Notes under the pieces: generated by a model
What the model saw: only the letters and a program-made list of their open reading frames with translations
The model's database searches: none
Told to the model about the DNA's origin: nothing
Shown here: piece after piece, positions 24,568 to 34,612 of the stretch
How the letters are laid out: every line of letters begins with the position of its first letter
Position numbering within the stretch: position 1 is the stretch's first letter
Assembly (NCBI GenBank): GCA_009731375.1
Contig: BJOX01000062.1
Location: 1,014,639 to 1,078,638 of the forward strand
Source: Paulinella micropora
Lineage: Eukaryota; Cercozoa; Imbricatea; Euglyphida
Length of the DNA stretch: 64,000 nt
Direction: 5' to 3'
Position numbers and translations under genes: made by a program

Positions 24568-25594
24568 AAACGAATTTCGGCACCATGCGATTAGCATGCA
24601 CATGAGACAATTGATGTCTCACACACAGGTGTTTAGAGGAAACAAAAAAGATTTACAGAGTTGCTATTATCAGACAGAGGAGTATGCCTACGGTATTAGC
24701 ACAACCCTCGGGGATATGTTTCATGATGCTTTCCAAGACCATAAAGCGGCAAAAACAAAATGTGGTTTTGATAGAGACAGAATGAGAAGAGCAGAAGAAA
24801 TAGAAGAACCGAGAGAACCACACGAAGTGGACACACCGGAGGGATCAGACGAAGAAGATGAAACAGAGACACAACAACCACGACAACAGAGACAGAGAGG
24901 TAGCCAAACACCACCAGACCAGAAGACAACGACAGAGAAACCTGCCAACTGGAAAGACCTCACAAAGGAAGAGAAGAAAGCTTGGGAGGAAAGAGCGAAC
25001 AGAAAGAAGAAAAGAGCGATGACAAGAACCAACAAGGATGTGCACTTGCTGAGAAAGAAGAGATACAGAGAAGAGCAGCAGTATCTGTATCGCTGCAGAA
25101 TGTTCCAACTTCTCGTTACGACAGCATTCTCGGAATCTAAAGTAATTCAATGTCTTCGCAGCAAAAAGGTTCATTGCCCGTTTGAGAAAGTCTGCATTGT
25201 CAAAGAAAAATACAGTAATCTAAGTGGTGCGGCGAGATATATAGAGGAGAAAGCATTTAAAGAGATCAGACCGAGACCGACAGAGGATATGGATGAGTAT
25301 CTAACACAACATCTACTGCAGAAGAACTGGCTAGAGGCCCTGAGAGGAAAGCCTTTTGAGGAAGCAGTAAATGTGTTGTTACAGAAGCTAGCAGAGCATG
25401 AGGCCTATGGGCCTGCATACCTCAACAATCATTATAGATTAGCAGCAGCGAGCAGGCCAACCCATGATGATATGGTAGAGTCTGCAAGAGAAATTTACGT
25501 GTTGTGGGAAGCAAAGCAGAAGAGACTCAGAAAGGAACGTAGGAAGGAGAAAGAGAGGAAGAGAGAGGGTAAAATAATAAATTCGCACAACTAG
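24554..25594 (+). pseudogene. Copia gag, N-terminal part
   Basis: A 346-codon frame whose first ATG lies inside the primer site. The product is charged and helical, with an acidic/Gln-rich insert (about residues 75-130) and a gag-like helical region (about 170-330). It ends in a Lys/Arg/Glu-rich stretch and is cut by the outer TIR element; the last seven codons come from element sequence. The zinc knuckle part lies beyond the insertion at about 33.4 kb. Confidence 0.75.
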
Positions 25595-26044
25595 GGGGGG
25601 TCATTTTTGCCGAAATTTTCAAGGGAAAAAGCTGATTTTTTCATAGCATCATGGGAATGATGTAGAACCGGTTTCCGGAGTGTAAATCATCTGAAAATGA
25701 AATAAAAACATGTTTTTACTAATCGGAAACTGCTGGAACTTTACTTTTTCCTACCTGCCGGAACTGGTATTTTGTACGTAAAAATCACATATTTCCACTA
25801 TTTTTTCATGTTCAAATCAACGTCCCTTGATCACAACGTGGGGATTTCGTTATTTCTATCGTCTGCGCTGCTTTTACATTTAATTCTACACTAACATCAG
25901 TGAAACCACCACTTAACACTAGGAAGAAAGTGAATTTACATGCGGGTGAGGGGGGGGGGGGGGGGGGGGGGGGGGGGACNNNNNNNNNNGTTCCGCGCTT
26001 ACAAAAGAAGAGCTTCAGTCTGGCCCCCTCAATTAATTGTAAAG
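25583..26044 (+). repeat. Left TIR of element A
   Basis: Inverted copy of 32814-33279. It contains a poly-G run (about 25951-25977) and N at 25980-25989; the opposite copy has the matching poly-C run near 32901. Confidence 0.9.
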
Positions 26045-26362
26045 CGCAAATTTGTTGAGCTTAAAAAACCAGTTCCAAAAAAAAAGCCCAATCCACTAAG
26101 ATGAAGATTTGGATTCAATTCGACTCTAAGCTTGAGGGCTGCTACGACGCTTCAATGATTCACGCTACAACAAGGACGCATCGACAAATTAATAATATGA
26201 ACCCACCAGCAAACTGTTTACCTGAAGGCGGCGCCCACGAAGCAGAAAGCGATGCTTCACCTAAGTTGGCCTCAACGCAAGTGTTGCCAAGGCAAAATCA
26301 TAGTAGTTCGTATTAGTGCCTAGGGGAGCTGTCCGATGACGCACTGACAGAAACGCGCGAGG

Positions 26363-26457
26363 GTGTTAGGTGTGCCAATCTCTCCTTCCATGAAGCCATC
26401 TTCATCTTCATCTTCTTCTTCTTCTTCTTCGTCTTTTTCTTCTTTCGCCTTTCCTCT

Positions 26458-26492
<35 letters not shown>

Positions 26493-27296
26493 GTCCGACT
26501 CACTGTCTGACCACCTGCCACCCTTCTTCTTCCTCTTCTCCTTCTCCTTCTTCTTCGCCCTCTCCCTCTCCTTCTCCTTCTCCTTCTCTCTCTCTTTCTC
26601 TTTCTCTTTGTCCGACTCGGACGGTACAGAATCTTTTTATGATATGATTCAAGCTCAGTGGTAAATTTTATTGTCAGGCTAAGTAATGTAATCATATTGT
26701 ACGCAGGTGAAGCGGGCGACTCCGGCAGGGAGGACGACGCCCCTCCGATAGCATCCGACCGCGACTCGAGCTCGGGTATCGACTCGGACCCCGGTGAGTG
26801 CTATGCGTTCCAGGAGGGTAATTGCCCGCGCGCGAGGTAACAACTGCCGATTTTCACACAGCGGAGGCGGACGCGGTTGCCGCGGTGGTAGCAGCGGCCG
26901 TGGCCGCGGCCGCCGCCGGGGATCAGACTCCGACTCGGACGGTACAGAATCTTTTTATGACACGATCCAAGTTCAGTGGTAATGATTGTCAGGCTAAGTA
27001 ATGTAATCATTATGTTGTACGTAGGTAGAGCGGGCGCGGACTCTGGTGGTCGCGGCCGTGGTCGTGGTCAACAGCAACCAAGTCGGCCTCGTCGCGTCCA
27101 TCGACGTATGGTAGAGGAGGTGGACGAATGGCTGGAGTCGCGTAGGAACGAGAAGTCCGAGTCCGATTCGCTCAGCATATCTTCGAGTGACACGTCGCAT
27201 AAGCAGCGCTCCTCCAGTCGCAGGAGCGGGGCTTCCCGCGGCGGTGGCAAGCGCCAACGATTGCGTTCCCCCTCCTCTGAACAGGACGACAAATAA
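26363..27296 (+). pseudogene. CCCH zinc finger / Arg-Ser-rich gene of element A, frame broken
   Basis: Two adjoining frames together encode a CCCH finger, CYAFQEGNCPRAR then GNNCRFSH, but one extra base near 26837 splits it. Gly-Arg-rich and Ser/Arg-rich tails follow (27031-27296, ending EQDDK). A segment encoding SDSDGTESFYD..IQ.QW plus its downstream non-coding stretch occurs twice (26613-26712 and 26929-27031). The upstream part (26363-26620) is a CT-rich Ser run. The duplicated unit ends in a stop, and no GT-AG splice joins it in frame to what follows. RNA binding is the usual CCCH role; function here is unknown. Confidence 0.5.
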
Positions 27297-27390
27297 TTGC
27301 ATATGTAGTTACAACAAAATTGTGCAAGTAAGTAAACTGTTTGCTTGCTTTATCAAATGTAAAATGTGATTTCTTTGTGCTTTCTTTGAA

Positions 27391-27985
27391 ATATGATAGG
27401 TTCAAAAGGACTAGTACCTTTTGCCTACTTTGCCACAGGCAATTAATAGAAATCAAGAGGCCAATTCCTGTTTGTTTCTTGCTAGTTTCTTGCATATTCT
27501 TGATGGGGAATCATTATTAATTCATTGACATCAAATTTAAATTAATTTTCAAGTAATTCAATGTGTTTTTGTGGCAAAAATATAATGATTTGTGGCAAAT
27601 ATTAATAATTTTTTGCCAACTTTTTGCAAAGATTTTGCCTCTATTTTGCAAGGGATTTAATGTAATTTCGATTATTTTCATTTATTTAACTTATAGTTCA
27701 ACTTTATTGAATATTTACTTGCACCGATCATCACAAAAACAACTTGAGTTATGTGACTTGAAAATTTTGCGTGACTCAAAAATTCGCCTAAGTCATAAAT
27801 ATACAAAATATAAAGGAGGCAGAAAAACAACGGAATGTACGTTCCTATTCAGTAATTCAACTGCGGAGAATTCTGATATATTAATTTTATATTAAATCTC
27901 AACTTGACTTGTCAGTATGTGTAACTTTAATTTTGCCTCCGGACAGTGCGTAAATATTAAAATTTCACTAAGTCAAATTGATGTG
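27391..27985 (+). repeat. Left TIR of element B
   Basis: AT-rich inverted copy of 32034-32631. It reads toward the element interior and contains no gene; the roughly 110-codon frame inside it is chance. Confidence 0.9.
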
Positions 27986-28178
27986 CTAATTTAATAATTA
28001 CTAGTAATAAAAACAAAAGTTGCTTTAGCAGTTGAACGCGAGCTTGCTTGTGTTGGTGTTCCAACAATTGTTGATTATGGTATTGTTGCTGTTGCAACAT
28101 TTGCTGCTCAACCATGAGGTGATATTGCAAAATGTTTGAGCTGGAATGTGGCTGAGGTGATGCTAATTCCTCCAACAG

Positions 28179-28684
28179 TTACTGACGTTGCTGCTTACTG
28201 TCAGTGGTTGCAACCTGCATTTCATTGGAACCAGAAACCAAATTATTGCCTGACTGTGCCACACGTAAAACCTTAGCCAATACAGGCTGAGCTTCAGAAA
28301 TCGATTGTCTCAGTTTTGCTACTTCAGCCTGCAGGAGCAAATTCGACTGCTTAATAGCACTGAGATCATTCGCATCACTTTCCTTCCCTGCTGATGGTGG
28401 AACCGTATCATTTTCCCCCTTCGGCTGCTCCTTGGAAAGATCATTGTTAGTGTCACTGACAGGCGGTACTGAAGGGGAAGATTTCGGCATGTTCTCTTTC
28501 ATCATTTCCTTCAAGAGCAATTTGATGGAATCAAGTGTGACTGGCTCAGCCTGTTCGGTACGGACCACTGTCACCACACTGCCAGGCGTCTCCTCAGCTT
28601 CCTTTGGGCTAGGCTTGCTTTTCCTTCCCCTTGGCCGTCGGGTTGCTTTTCCTTCCTGCTTGCAAGTGCCCTTTGCAGGTTCCT
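28179..28684 (-). CDS. Unrecognised coiled-coil protein exon in element B
   Basis: A minus-strand frame follows an acceptor-like CGCTGCAG at 28685-28692. It encodes a Lys/Pro-rich basic start (KEAEETPGSVVTVVRT), an acidic Ser-rich middle, a predicted helical segment (KQSNLLLQAEVAKLRQSISE) and a Gln-rich end, then a stop. No family is recognised. It probably belongs to the same transcription unit as 28716-29315, but the intervening 34 nt intron candidate does not keep frame. Confidence 0.4.
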
Positions 28685-28715
28685 GCAGCGTATCAAAGTA
28701 GAAGCACGCTGATTA

Positions 28716-29246
28716 CATATTTGCAGTAATGGAAGTGATAGAAATGTCATCGAAAGGAACACGAAAGGATAGTGTTTCGCCGCGAAAGAAAAGGTTAACA
28801 TCAACAAGTTCGTCATCACTGCTGGAAATGTCTTCTACCTGGGGCGCCGGTGGAGTCTCAGGCGCAGGTGCCTTGGTCGCTCTCTTGGGCCTGCCGTTAG
28901 CATACTCTCCGCACAGCTCTGGCTGAGATCACGCAGCCACTCGAATTCGTAAACTACTGGGAGCTGTTCCACCGGGCGATGAACGATGTCCATGGTCATC
29001 GTACTGTACAGCCATCTTTGCTAGTATGTCGGGGGCAATCTCTTTGTCCCACACTGCTTGAGGTAGGTCTTTGAGTAAAGCGGAACGCACGGGATCGATG
29101 ACTTTCTGACCAACAAACTGGAGCTGACGGAATACTTCCCCTGTCGTTCGGTCCTTAACGTGACGAGAAATTAAAAACGATTTCGGCAAGTTTGTAATGC
29201 CAGATTCGCCTTTCTTTAAAAACTGCGTGGACAGCTTGGTGGCCGG

Positions 29247-29288
<42 letters not shown>

Positions 29289-29315
29289 CATAAATTCATC
29301 AATATACATACCCAC
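28716..29315 (-). pseudogene. Unrecognised acidic/basic protein of element B, one in-frame TGA
   Basis: After a poly-A/T tract (29250-29287) the minus frame reads RPATKLSTQFLKKGESG to RIRVAA, then TGA near 28926. It continues in the same frame as SQPELCGEYANGRPKRATKA, an acidic patch (EDISSSDDELVDVN) and ends TANM before 28716. Continuity across the TGA suggests one gene with a nonsense change. No known domain. Confidence 0.4.
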
Positions 29316-29378
29316 ACGCAGTGAATTCCTCGCCCTCCCTACTCATCAGCTCCTTCCTAGGATAAACAGGTAAGTTTT

Positions 29379-29720
29379 TCAAGTTTTTGGCTTGGAGGGA
29401 CTGCAGACAGCCATGTGGCAAGGCGTCTTATTGGGGCCGGGGTTCGCATACACAAGATGAACACCCACAACTGTTTCCCCTTCTAAGAAGGAGTAGTTGG
29501 TGCTAGCATGGCACACGAAGCCATCATGGACAGGAAGTTTGGGGGGGTTAGGGCTATCCTTCGGTGGGGTGTCATCCTTTGGAGGAGTGTCATCCTTCTT
29601 TGGAGGGGGCTCATCCTTCTTTGGAGGGGGAAGCATGAGGACTGCATTTGTGGCTGGTGCTTGCGAGCCACGCCGGCGGAAGAGAGAAAGGTGATCGTGG
29701 AGGCATGGGAAGCCCGACAA
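29379..29720 (-). CDS. Possible Pro/Lys-rich exon in element B
   Basis: The minus frame carries a PPPKKDEPPPKKDDTPPKDD tandem linker and then a compact segment (DGFVCHASTNYSFLEGETVV...). An acceptor-like AATGCAG precedes it at about 29640. The opposite strand is also open (CICGWCLRATPAEERKVIVE), so strand is uncertain. Confidence 0.3.
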   Translation of the reverse strand: MSGFPCLHDHLSLFRRRGSQAPATNAVLMLPPPKKDEPPPKKDDTPPKDDTPPKDSPNPPKLPVHDGFVCHASTNYSFLEGETVVGVHLVYANPGPNKTPCHMAVCSPSKPKT

Positions 29721-30170
29721 CGACAGAAAAGGCAGGAGAGAGATTCCCTCAAAAAATTAGATATAGTCCAATATCTAATCAACAGCGGCCAAGGCAACCT
29801 CGAAACTCAGCTCATGGGGGTTGATCTGAGCTCCAACACTAGCATGCCGCAAAGCCCCAACCCTTCTTCTCTGCGGCCTGGTAAGATAGTAAGTTAAGGT
29901 ATACTAATAAGTTTTACCTGGTCCCGGTCCTAACTCCATTTGATTGTAGGTCCCTTTCCTCCTGGCGGTCCTCCGCCCAGCAGCACTTCCTCTCTGCCGC
30001 CAGGTTTTTGTTTATTGTTGAGTATTCGTCCTCGTCCTCAATCTCAAATCCTTTCCAGGTACTGGTCCTGACGCCTTTAGCCAACCCCCCGGTCCTCCTC
30101 CGCATGGCGGTTGTCTTTGCCCCCCCCCCCCAGACAAACACTTGTCACATACACATACACACATACATAG
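29640..30170 (+). other. Possible spliced Pro/Gly-rich gene in element B, + strand
   Basis: The plus frame encodes ATPAEERKVIVEAWEARQRQ and a helical Gln/Arg region up to 29880. A GTAAGATAG donor follows, with a TACTAAT branch-like site and TGATTGTAG acceptor near 29950. Further short Pro/Ser exons are bounded by CAGGT near 30005 and 30058. The gene would run into the N gap at 30176. It competes with the minus-strand reading. Confidence 0.3.
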
Positions 30171-30175
30171 GTCTT

Positions 30176-30527
30176 NNNNNNNNNNNNNNNNNNNNNNNNN
30201 NNNNNNNNNNNNNNNNNNNNNNNNNNNNNNNNNNNNNNNNNNNNNNNNNNNNNNNNNNNNNNNNNNNNNNNNNNNNNNNNNNNNNNNNNNNNNNNNNNNN
30301 NNNNNNNNNNNNNNNNNNNNNNNNNNNNNNNNNNNNNNNNNNNNNNNNNNNNNNNNNNNNNNNNNNNNNNNNNNNNNNNNNNNNNNNNNNNNNNNNNNNN
30401 NNNNNNNNNNNNNNNNNNNNNNNNNNNNNNNNNNNNNNNNNNNNNNNNNNNNNNNNNNNNNNNNNNNNNNNNNNNNNNNNNNNNNNNNNNNNNNNNNNNN
30501 NNNNNNNNNNNNNNNNNNNNNNNNNNN
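30176..30527. other. Assembly gap inside element B
   Basis: An N run. Unique non-coding sequence continues to about 31380 without a supported gene; it includes a poly-G run near 30655. Confidence 0.95.
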
Positions 30528-31384
30528 GGGATGGTCCCCTATTCTGCGCTAGTCGAGATGCATACTACGGCAGAACGCCATTCCAGAAGCGCCGAACAGA
30601 GTGCGGAAAGAGCCAGCATTTTGACCAAGTATTCGGGATGTTTTCCTCGGTGAGGGGGGGGGGGGGGGAGAGTGGCACTTCATGCCACCGACCACCACAA
30701 ATTTAGCTTTCTGGAGTCCTGCTCAATTGCCGCGGTGGGGACGCGTGTTCTGCGTGTTTCTGGCCCGTTTGGACGTCTGTTGCGTGCAAAAACATCCATT
30801 TGAGTTAGTATTTTCCCCATATTTGCTACCCCCTGCGGGAAGCGCTGATATTTTTCTTTTGTTATCGTAAGGTTACTTCTTACTTTAAAAATTATATATC
30901 TAAATTCATTTTGGCATATATACGTGTGAATCTGCAAATTGCATTACATGCTACGTGGTGTTTTTCATGTTGTGTGTATATTTTTCATACATGTTGTTTT
31001 ATGATTTTTTTATATTGTATGTCATAGTTTTTTGCCAAGTGCCTCCAAAGTCAATTGACTACAGCGAATTATATATAAATAATTAAAAAGTTTGTTTTTG
31101 TATGAAAAACATTGTTGTTTACATGCTTGTCGTGATCCGTGGCAGTCGCTGCCGACATATTTGACTTAGCCGGTGTGTATGGGTACACATATACTACATA
31201 CTGACCGTTTCACTTCCGGGTGCCACCGGGACCGGAAAAATGAAGTAAAAAAGTTAAATTTTAATTATTTAAGTGATTTTAAGTATTAATACATGATTCT
31301 GCATCGTTCTGACATTATTTTAAAATTTTATAAAAAATAGAGCTTCTTTCAGCTCCAAACGTCGACTGACATCCTGCCGAACGG

Positions 31385-31963
31385 ATGGTTCTTCTCAATA
31401 AGGAGGAGAAAAGGCAGCATGATTTCGGTGACGAGAGCAGATTCCCAGCCCCACATTCAAAGGTTTCCTCCATTCTGGCTGAATATCCAACTGAGGCTTT
31501 GAAGAAGGCGACCGTTAAGGAGCTTCGATCCTGGCTAGCTGAGAACGATCAGAGGCGCAGTGGGTCAAAGCCTATCCTCATTCAGCGTGTACTGTCCTGT
31601 TTTGATGATGCAGCTGAGCAGAAAAGGAGTGAACCAGATAGATCGCAGGAACGGGGTGATCGTCGACGAAAGAGGAAGAGAGTCGCTGACTCTGACTTGT
31701 TGGACGAGAAATTACAAACGAATTCGGAGTCAAGTTCTGATGAGCCGGTGGTACCCCACCCACTCACTGTTAGCGATAGAAATCGCCCACATTCAGCAGC
31801 TCGCCGCCGAGTCAGGCGTCAGTTCGCACGTGTTTATGGGCTTAGTGATGAAGAGCGTGAGGCTGCGGAATTGCGACAGCGACGCTGCAGATCTGACATG
31901 TCAGACTCTTCTTCGTCAGAAGAGTGGGAACCAATCAACGCGTTGAGAGATCTTAATAACTAA
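31385..31963 (+). CDS. SAP-domain-like basic protein in element B
   Basis: A 192-residue frame with its own ATG. Residues about 38-70 (KKATVKELRSWLAENDQRRS...KPILIQRVLSCF) fit the SAP DNA-binding fold: helix, short loop with Gly, helix. A basic patch (RRKRKR) and acidic Ser-rich tails follow (SESSSDEP, SDSSSSEEWEP). SAP domains bind AT-rich DNA in chromatin proteins. In this element it may be a DNA-binding accessory factor. It ends about 70 bp before the right TIR. The SAP call is by motif only. Confidence 0.6.
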   Translation: MVLLNKEEKRQHDFGDESRFPAPHSKVSSILAEYPTEALKKATVKELRSWLAENDQRRSGSKPILIQRVLSCFDDAAEQKRSEPDRSQERGDRRRKRKRVADSDLLDEKLQTNSESSSDEPVVPHPLTVSDRNRPHSAARRRVRRQFARVYGLSDEEREAAELRQRRCRSDMSDSSSSEEWEPINALRDLNN

Positions 31964-32033
31964 ATTTAGTTATGTCAACTCGTTGAGAGATAATGCCGCG
32001 TAAAATCCCGCTGCAGGAAAGCTTCCTTTCATT

Positions 32034-32631
32034 GCATATCAATTTGACTTAGTGAAATTTTAAGATTTATTAAACACTGTCCGGAGGCAAAATTAAAGTT
32101 ACACATACTAACAATTCAAGTTGAGATTTAATATAAAATTAATATGTTTGAATTCTCCGCATTTGAATTACTGAATAGGAACATACATTCCGTTGTTTTT
32201 CTGCCTCCTTTATATTTTGTATATTTATGACTTAGGCGAATTTCGAGTCACGCAAAATTTTCAAGTCACAAATTCCTAGTTGTTTTTGTGGTGATAGGTG
32301 CAAGTAAACATTAAATAAAGTTGAATTATAAGTTAAATAAATGAAAATAATTAAAATTACATTAAATCCCTTGCAAAATAGAGGCAAAATCTTTGCAAAA
32401 AGTTGGCAAAAATAATAATATTTGCCACACAAATCATTATATTTTTGCCACAAAAACACATTGAATTACTTGAAAATTAATTTAAATTTGATTTTTATTA
32501 ATTAATGATGATTCCCCATCAAGAATATGAAAGAAACAAGCAAGAAACAAACAGGAATTTGCCTCTTGATTTCTATTAATTGCCTGTGGCAAAGTAGGCA
32601 AAAGGTACTTGTCCTTTTGAACCAATCATAT
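32034..32631 (-). repeat. Right TIR of element B
   Basis: Inverted copy of 27391-27985. Confidence 0.9.
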
Positions 32632-32813
32632 GTTTTTGTTCAGCATAACCTGTGTCGGGAGCTTCTTATCTCATTTGTCCTGTGCTCATGATTTGTATTC
32701 ATTTTGACTCAGTCTTCAGTGAGCTTTTTAAGCCTGTGTTGCTGCAAGGATACGAACTGTTTTTCTGGCTCTGTTCTTTGGCGATTCGTAGTTCTTTTGC
32801 AACTGGATGCTAT

Positions 32814-33279
32814 TTTACAATTAATTGAGGGGGCCAGACTGAAGCTTTTCTTTTGTAAGGGCGGAACCTTGTGGAACGGGGCCTGTCACACCCCATTGCT
32901 CCCCCCCCCCCCTCACCCGCATGTAAATTCACTGTTTTGCTTGTGTTAAGTGATGATTTTACTGATGTTAGTGTAGAATTAAATGTAAAAGCAGCGCAGA
33001 CGATAGAAATAACGAAATTCCCGCGTTGTGATCAAGGGACGTTGATTTGAACATGAAAAAATAGTGGAAATATGTGATTTTTAGGTACAAAATACCTGTT
33101 CCGGCCAATAGGAACAAGTAAAGTCCCAGCAGTCTCCGATTAGCAAAAACATGTTTTTATTTCATTTTCAGATGATTTACACTCCGGAAACAGGTTCTAC
33201 ATCATTCCCATGATGCTTTGAAAAAATCAGCTTTTTCCCTTGAACATTTCTGCAAAAATGACCCCCCCTAGTTGTGCGA
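32814..33279 (-). repeat. Right TIR of element A
   Basis: Inverted copy of 25583-26044, ending GTTGTGCGA next to the 10-N gap 33280-33289. Confidence 0.9.
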
Positions 33280-33419
33280 NNNNNNNNNNTGAATTTATTG
33301 TTGTAAGGGAGCAAATCTACTGCTAGGAGAGGGAGAGGGAGGAGAGAAAGGAGGAAAGAGAGAGAGAGAGAAACATAAGAAATGGACAAAGAACGGGAAA
33401 GGGGAAAAGGGCGAAGGTA

Positions 33420-34534
33420 ATGGGAATAGTGACAGTTCAGAGCAGGAATGGTGGCTCACGTTGCACGGCAACATGCTACAACTGCTACCAAACTGGACAC
33501 ACTAAGCGTTTTTGCCCCAAACTCAAGTCAAACCCCAAACGAACCAGTTCAAAGTTCTCTCACTCTAACTCCTCAAAAGAAAAGCAAAGAGACAAGAATG
33601 GCAAGTTTCGAAAGAAAGGAGCCACAGGAGTTACTCTAATGAGGGGAGAAGTAGGAGAGGAGGGTGAAGAGGAAGAAGGAGATAAGTCTGAGGGGGAAGA
33701 CAGCTCTGAAGAGGAAGAGTACGAGCTAGTCATTATGGAGGGTGGAGAGGATGCAATGGAGGGAAACATTGAAAGTGAGGAAAGAATAATTGCTCGTGAA
33801 GCTGAGCAAGAGGGCAAGGAGGAAAGTGAGCCCCAAACGGAGCAAAGTGACAATAAACCCTTGGAACAACCCACTAGAGCCCGTGGGGGGGAGGGGGGGG
33901 GGGGAACTGTCGAGTGCTCCATTGGCTCGAAACACAATCCGAGACAGACCCCACAACCCCCCACAACGCACTCTCACTAGTGCTCAACACCCCGACACCT
34001 CTACAACAACAACTCCTGCCCTCACCACCTCACCACCCACGCAACGCGTGCAACCCTCACCATTGCAACCAAAATCCTCAATCAAAAGTGAAAGAGAAAC
34101 GGAAAGAACAAGAAAAACCGACACCCACACCCCCTAGGCCTCAGAACTCTAGACAGACAAAGAAAGAAACACCACATCCCACTACATCCACTCCTCAGAG
34201 CAACACAACAGGCCCACTAACCATTCGTTGTCAAGGGCTTAACTGGAAGGGAGTGCAGTGTGGGGTTAAGTCTGGACAGAGGGGGAGTTGGAGTAAGGCT
34301 GGAGAGGAAGCAAAAAGGCTAGCGTATGCAGTTTTGTGCGGGTACCATGCTCGCCAAGACCCTCTATTTCCGTCTATTGACCTGTTACAAGACCCATCAC
34401 GTCGCCCACGCCCTTCCCGTGACTTTCCATCAGAGAGTGAAATGATACGAATACAAAGAGAGAGGGAAAGGGGGCGAGTGCACAGCAAGTTTCGCTCAAA
34501 GATACGGCAAAACCCGGGTAGAAAGACTCGCTAA
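33420..34534 (+). pseudogene. Copia gag C-terminal part with CCHC zinc knuckle
   Basis: The knuckle CYNCYQTGHTKRFC (CX2CX4HX4C) starts about 25 residues into the first frame. A long acidic Glu/Ser stretch follows, then a shift near 33,920 into a second frame (33914-34534) with Thr/Pro-rich linker and a short folded-looking segment (TIRCQGLNWKGVQCGVKS). The knuckle binds RNA during packaging in active elements. This is the downstream half of the gag cut by element A. Confidence 0.75.
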
Positions 34535-34612
34535 GTTCCGCAGATATCGGGGAAAAAGACAAGCAAAGTGTCGAAAAACCCGGTAAGAAAGTAGTTAGTT
34601 CAGTTTCACGGA

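Larger units (their letters stand above)
27391..32631. mobile_element. Inner TIR element (B), nested in element A
   Basis: Inverted repeats 27391-27985 and 32034-32631 begin ATATGAT and TTCAAAAGGAC and match over about 595 bp with scattered differences. The 4.0 kb core holds ORFs on both strands, including a SAP-domain protein, and an N gap at 30176-30527. No transposase motif is recognised, though part of the core is missing in the gap. Confidence 0.8.
25583..33279. mobile_element. Outer TIR element (A), inserted in copia gag
   Basis: Long inverted repeats 25583-26044 and 32814-33279 start TCGCACAACTAGGGGGG and run inward for about 460 bp, interrupted by poly-G and a 10-N gap on the left. 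Beyond the right end, after another 10-N gap, the inverted match seems to resume (TGAATTTATT against AATAATAAATTC), so the true ends may lie about 10-20 bp further out. No transposase is recognised. The core has a CCCH/Ser-Arg-rich gene and the inner element B. Confidence 0.8.

Noticed and set aside
26837-26865. A 25 nt GT...AG intron in the CCCH gene
   Set aside because: It would remove the last Cys and His of the zinc finger; a one-base frameshift fits better.
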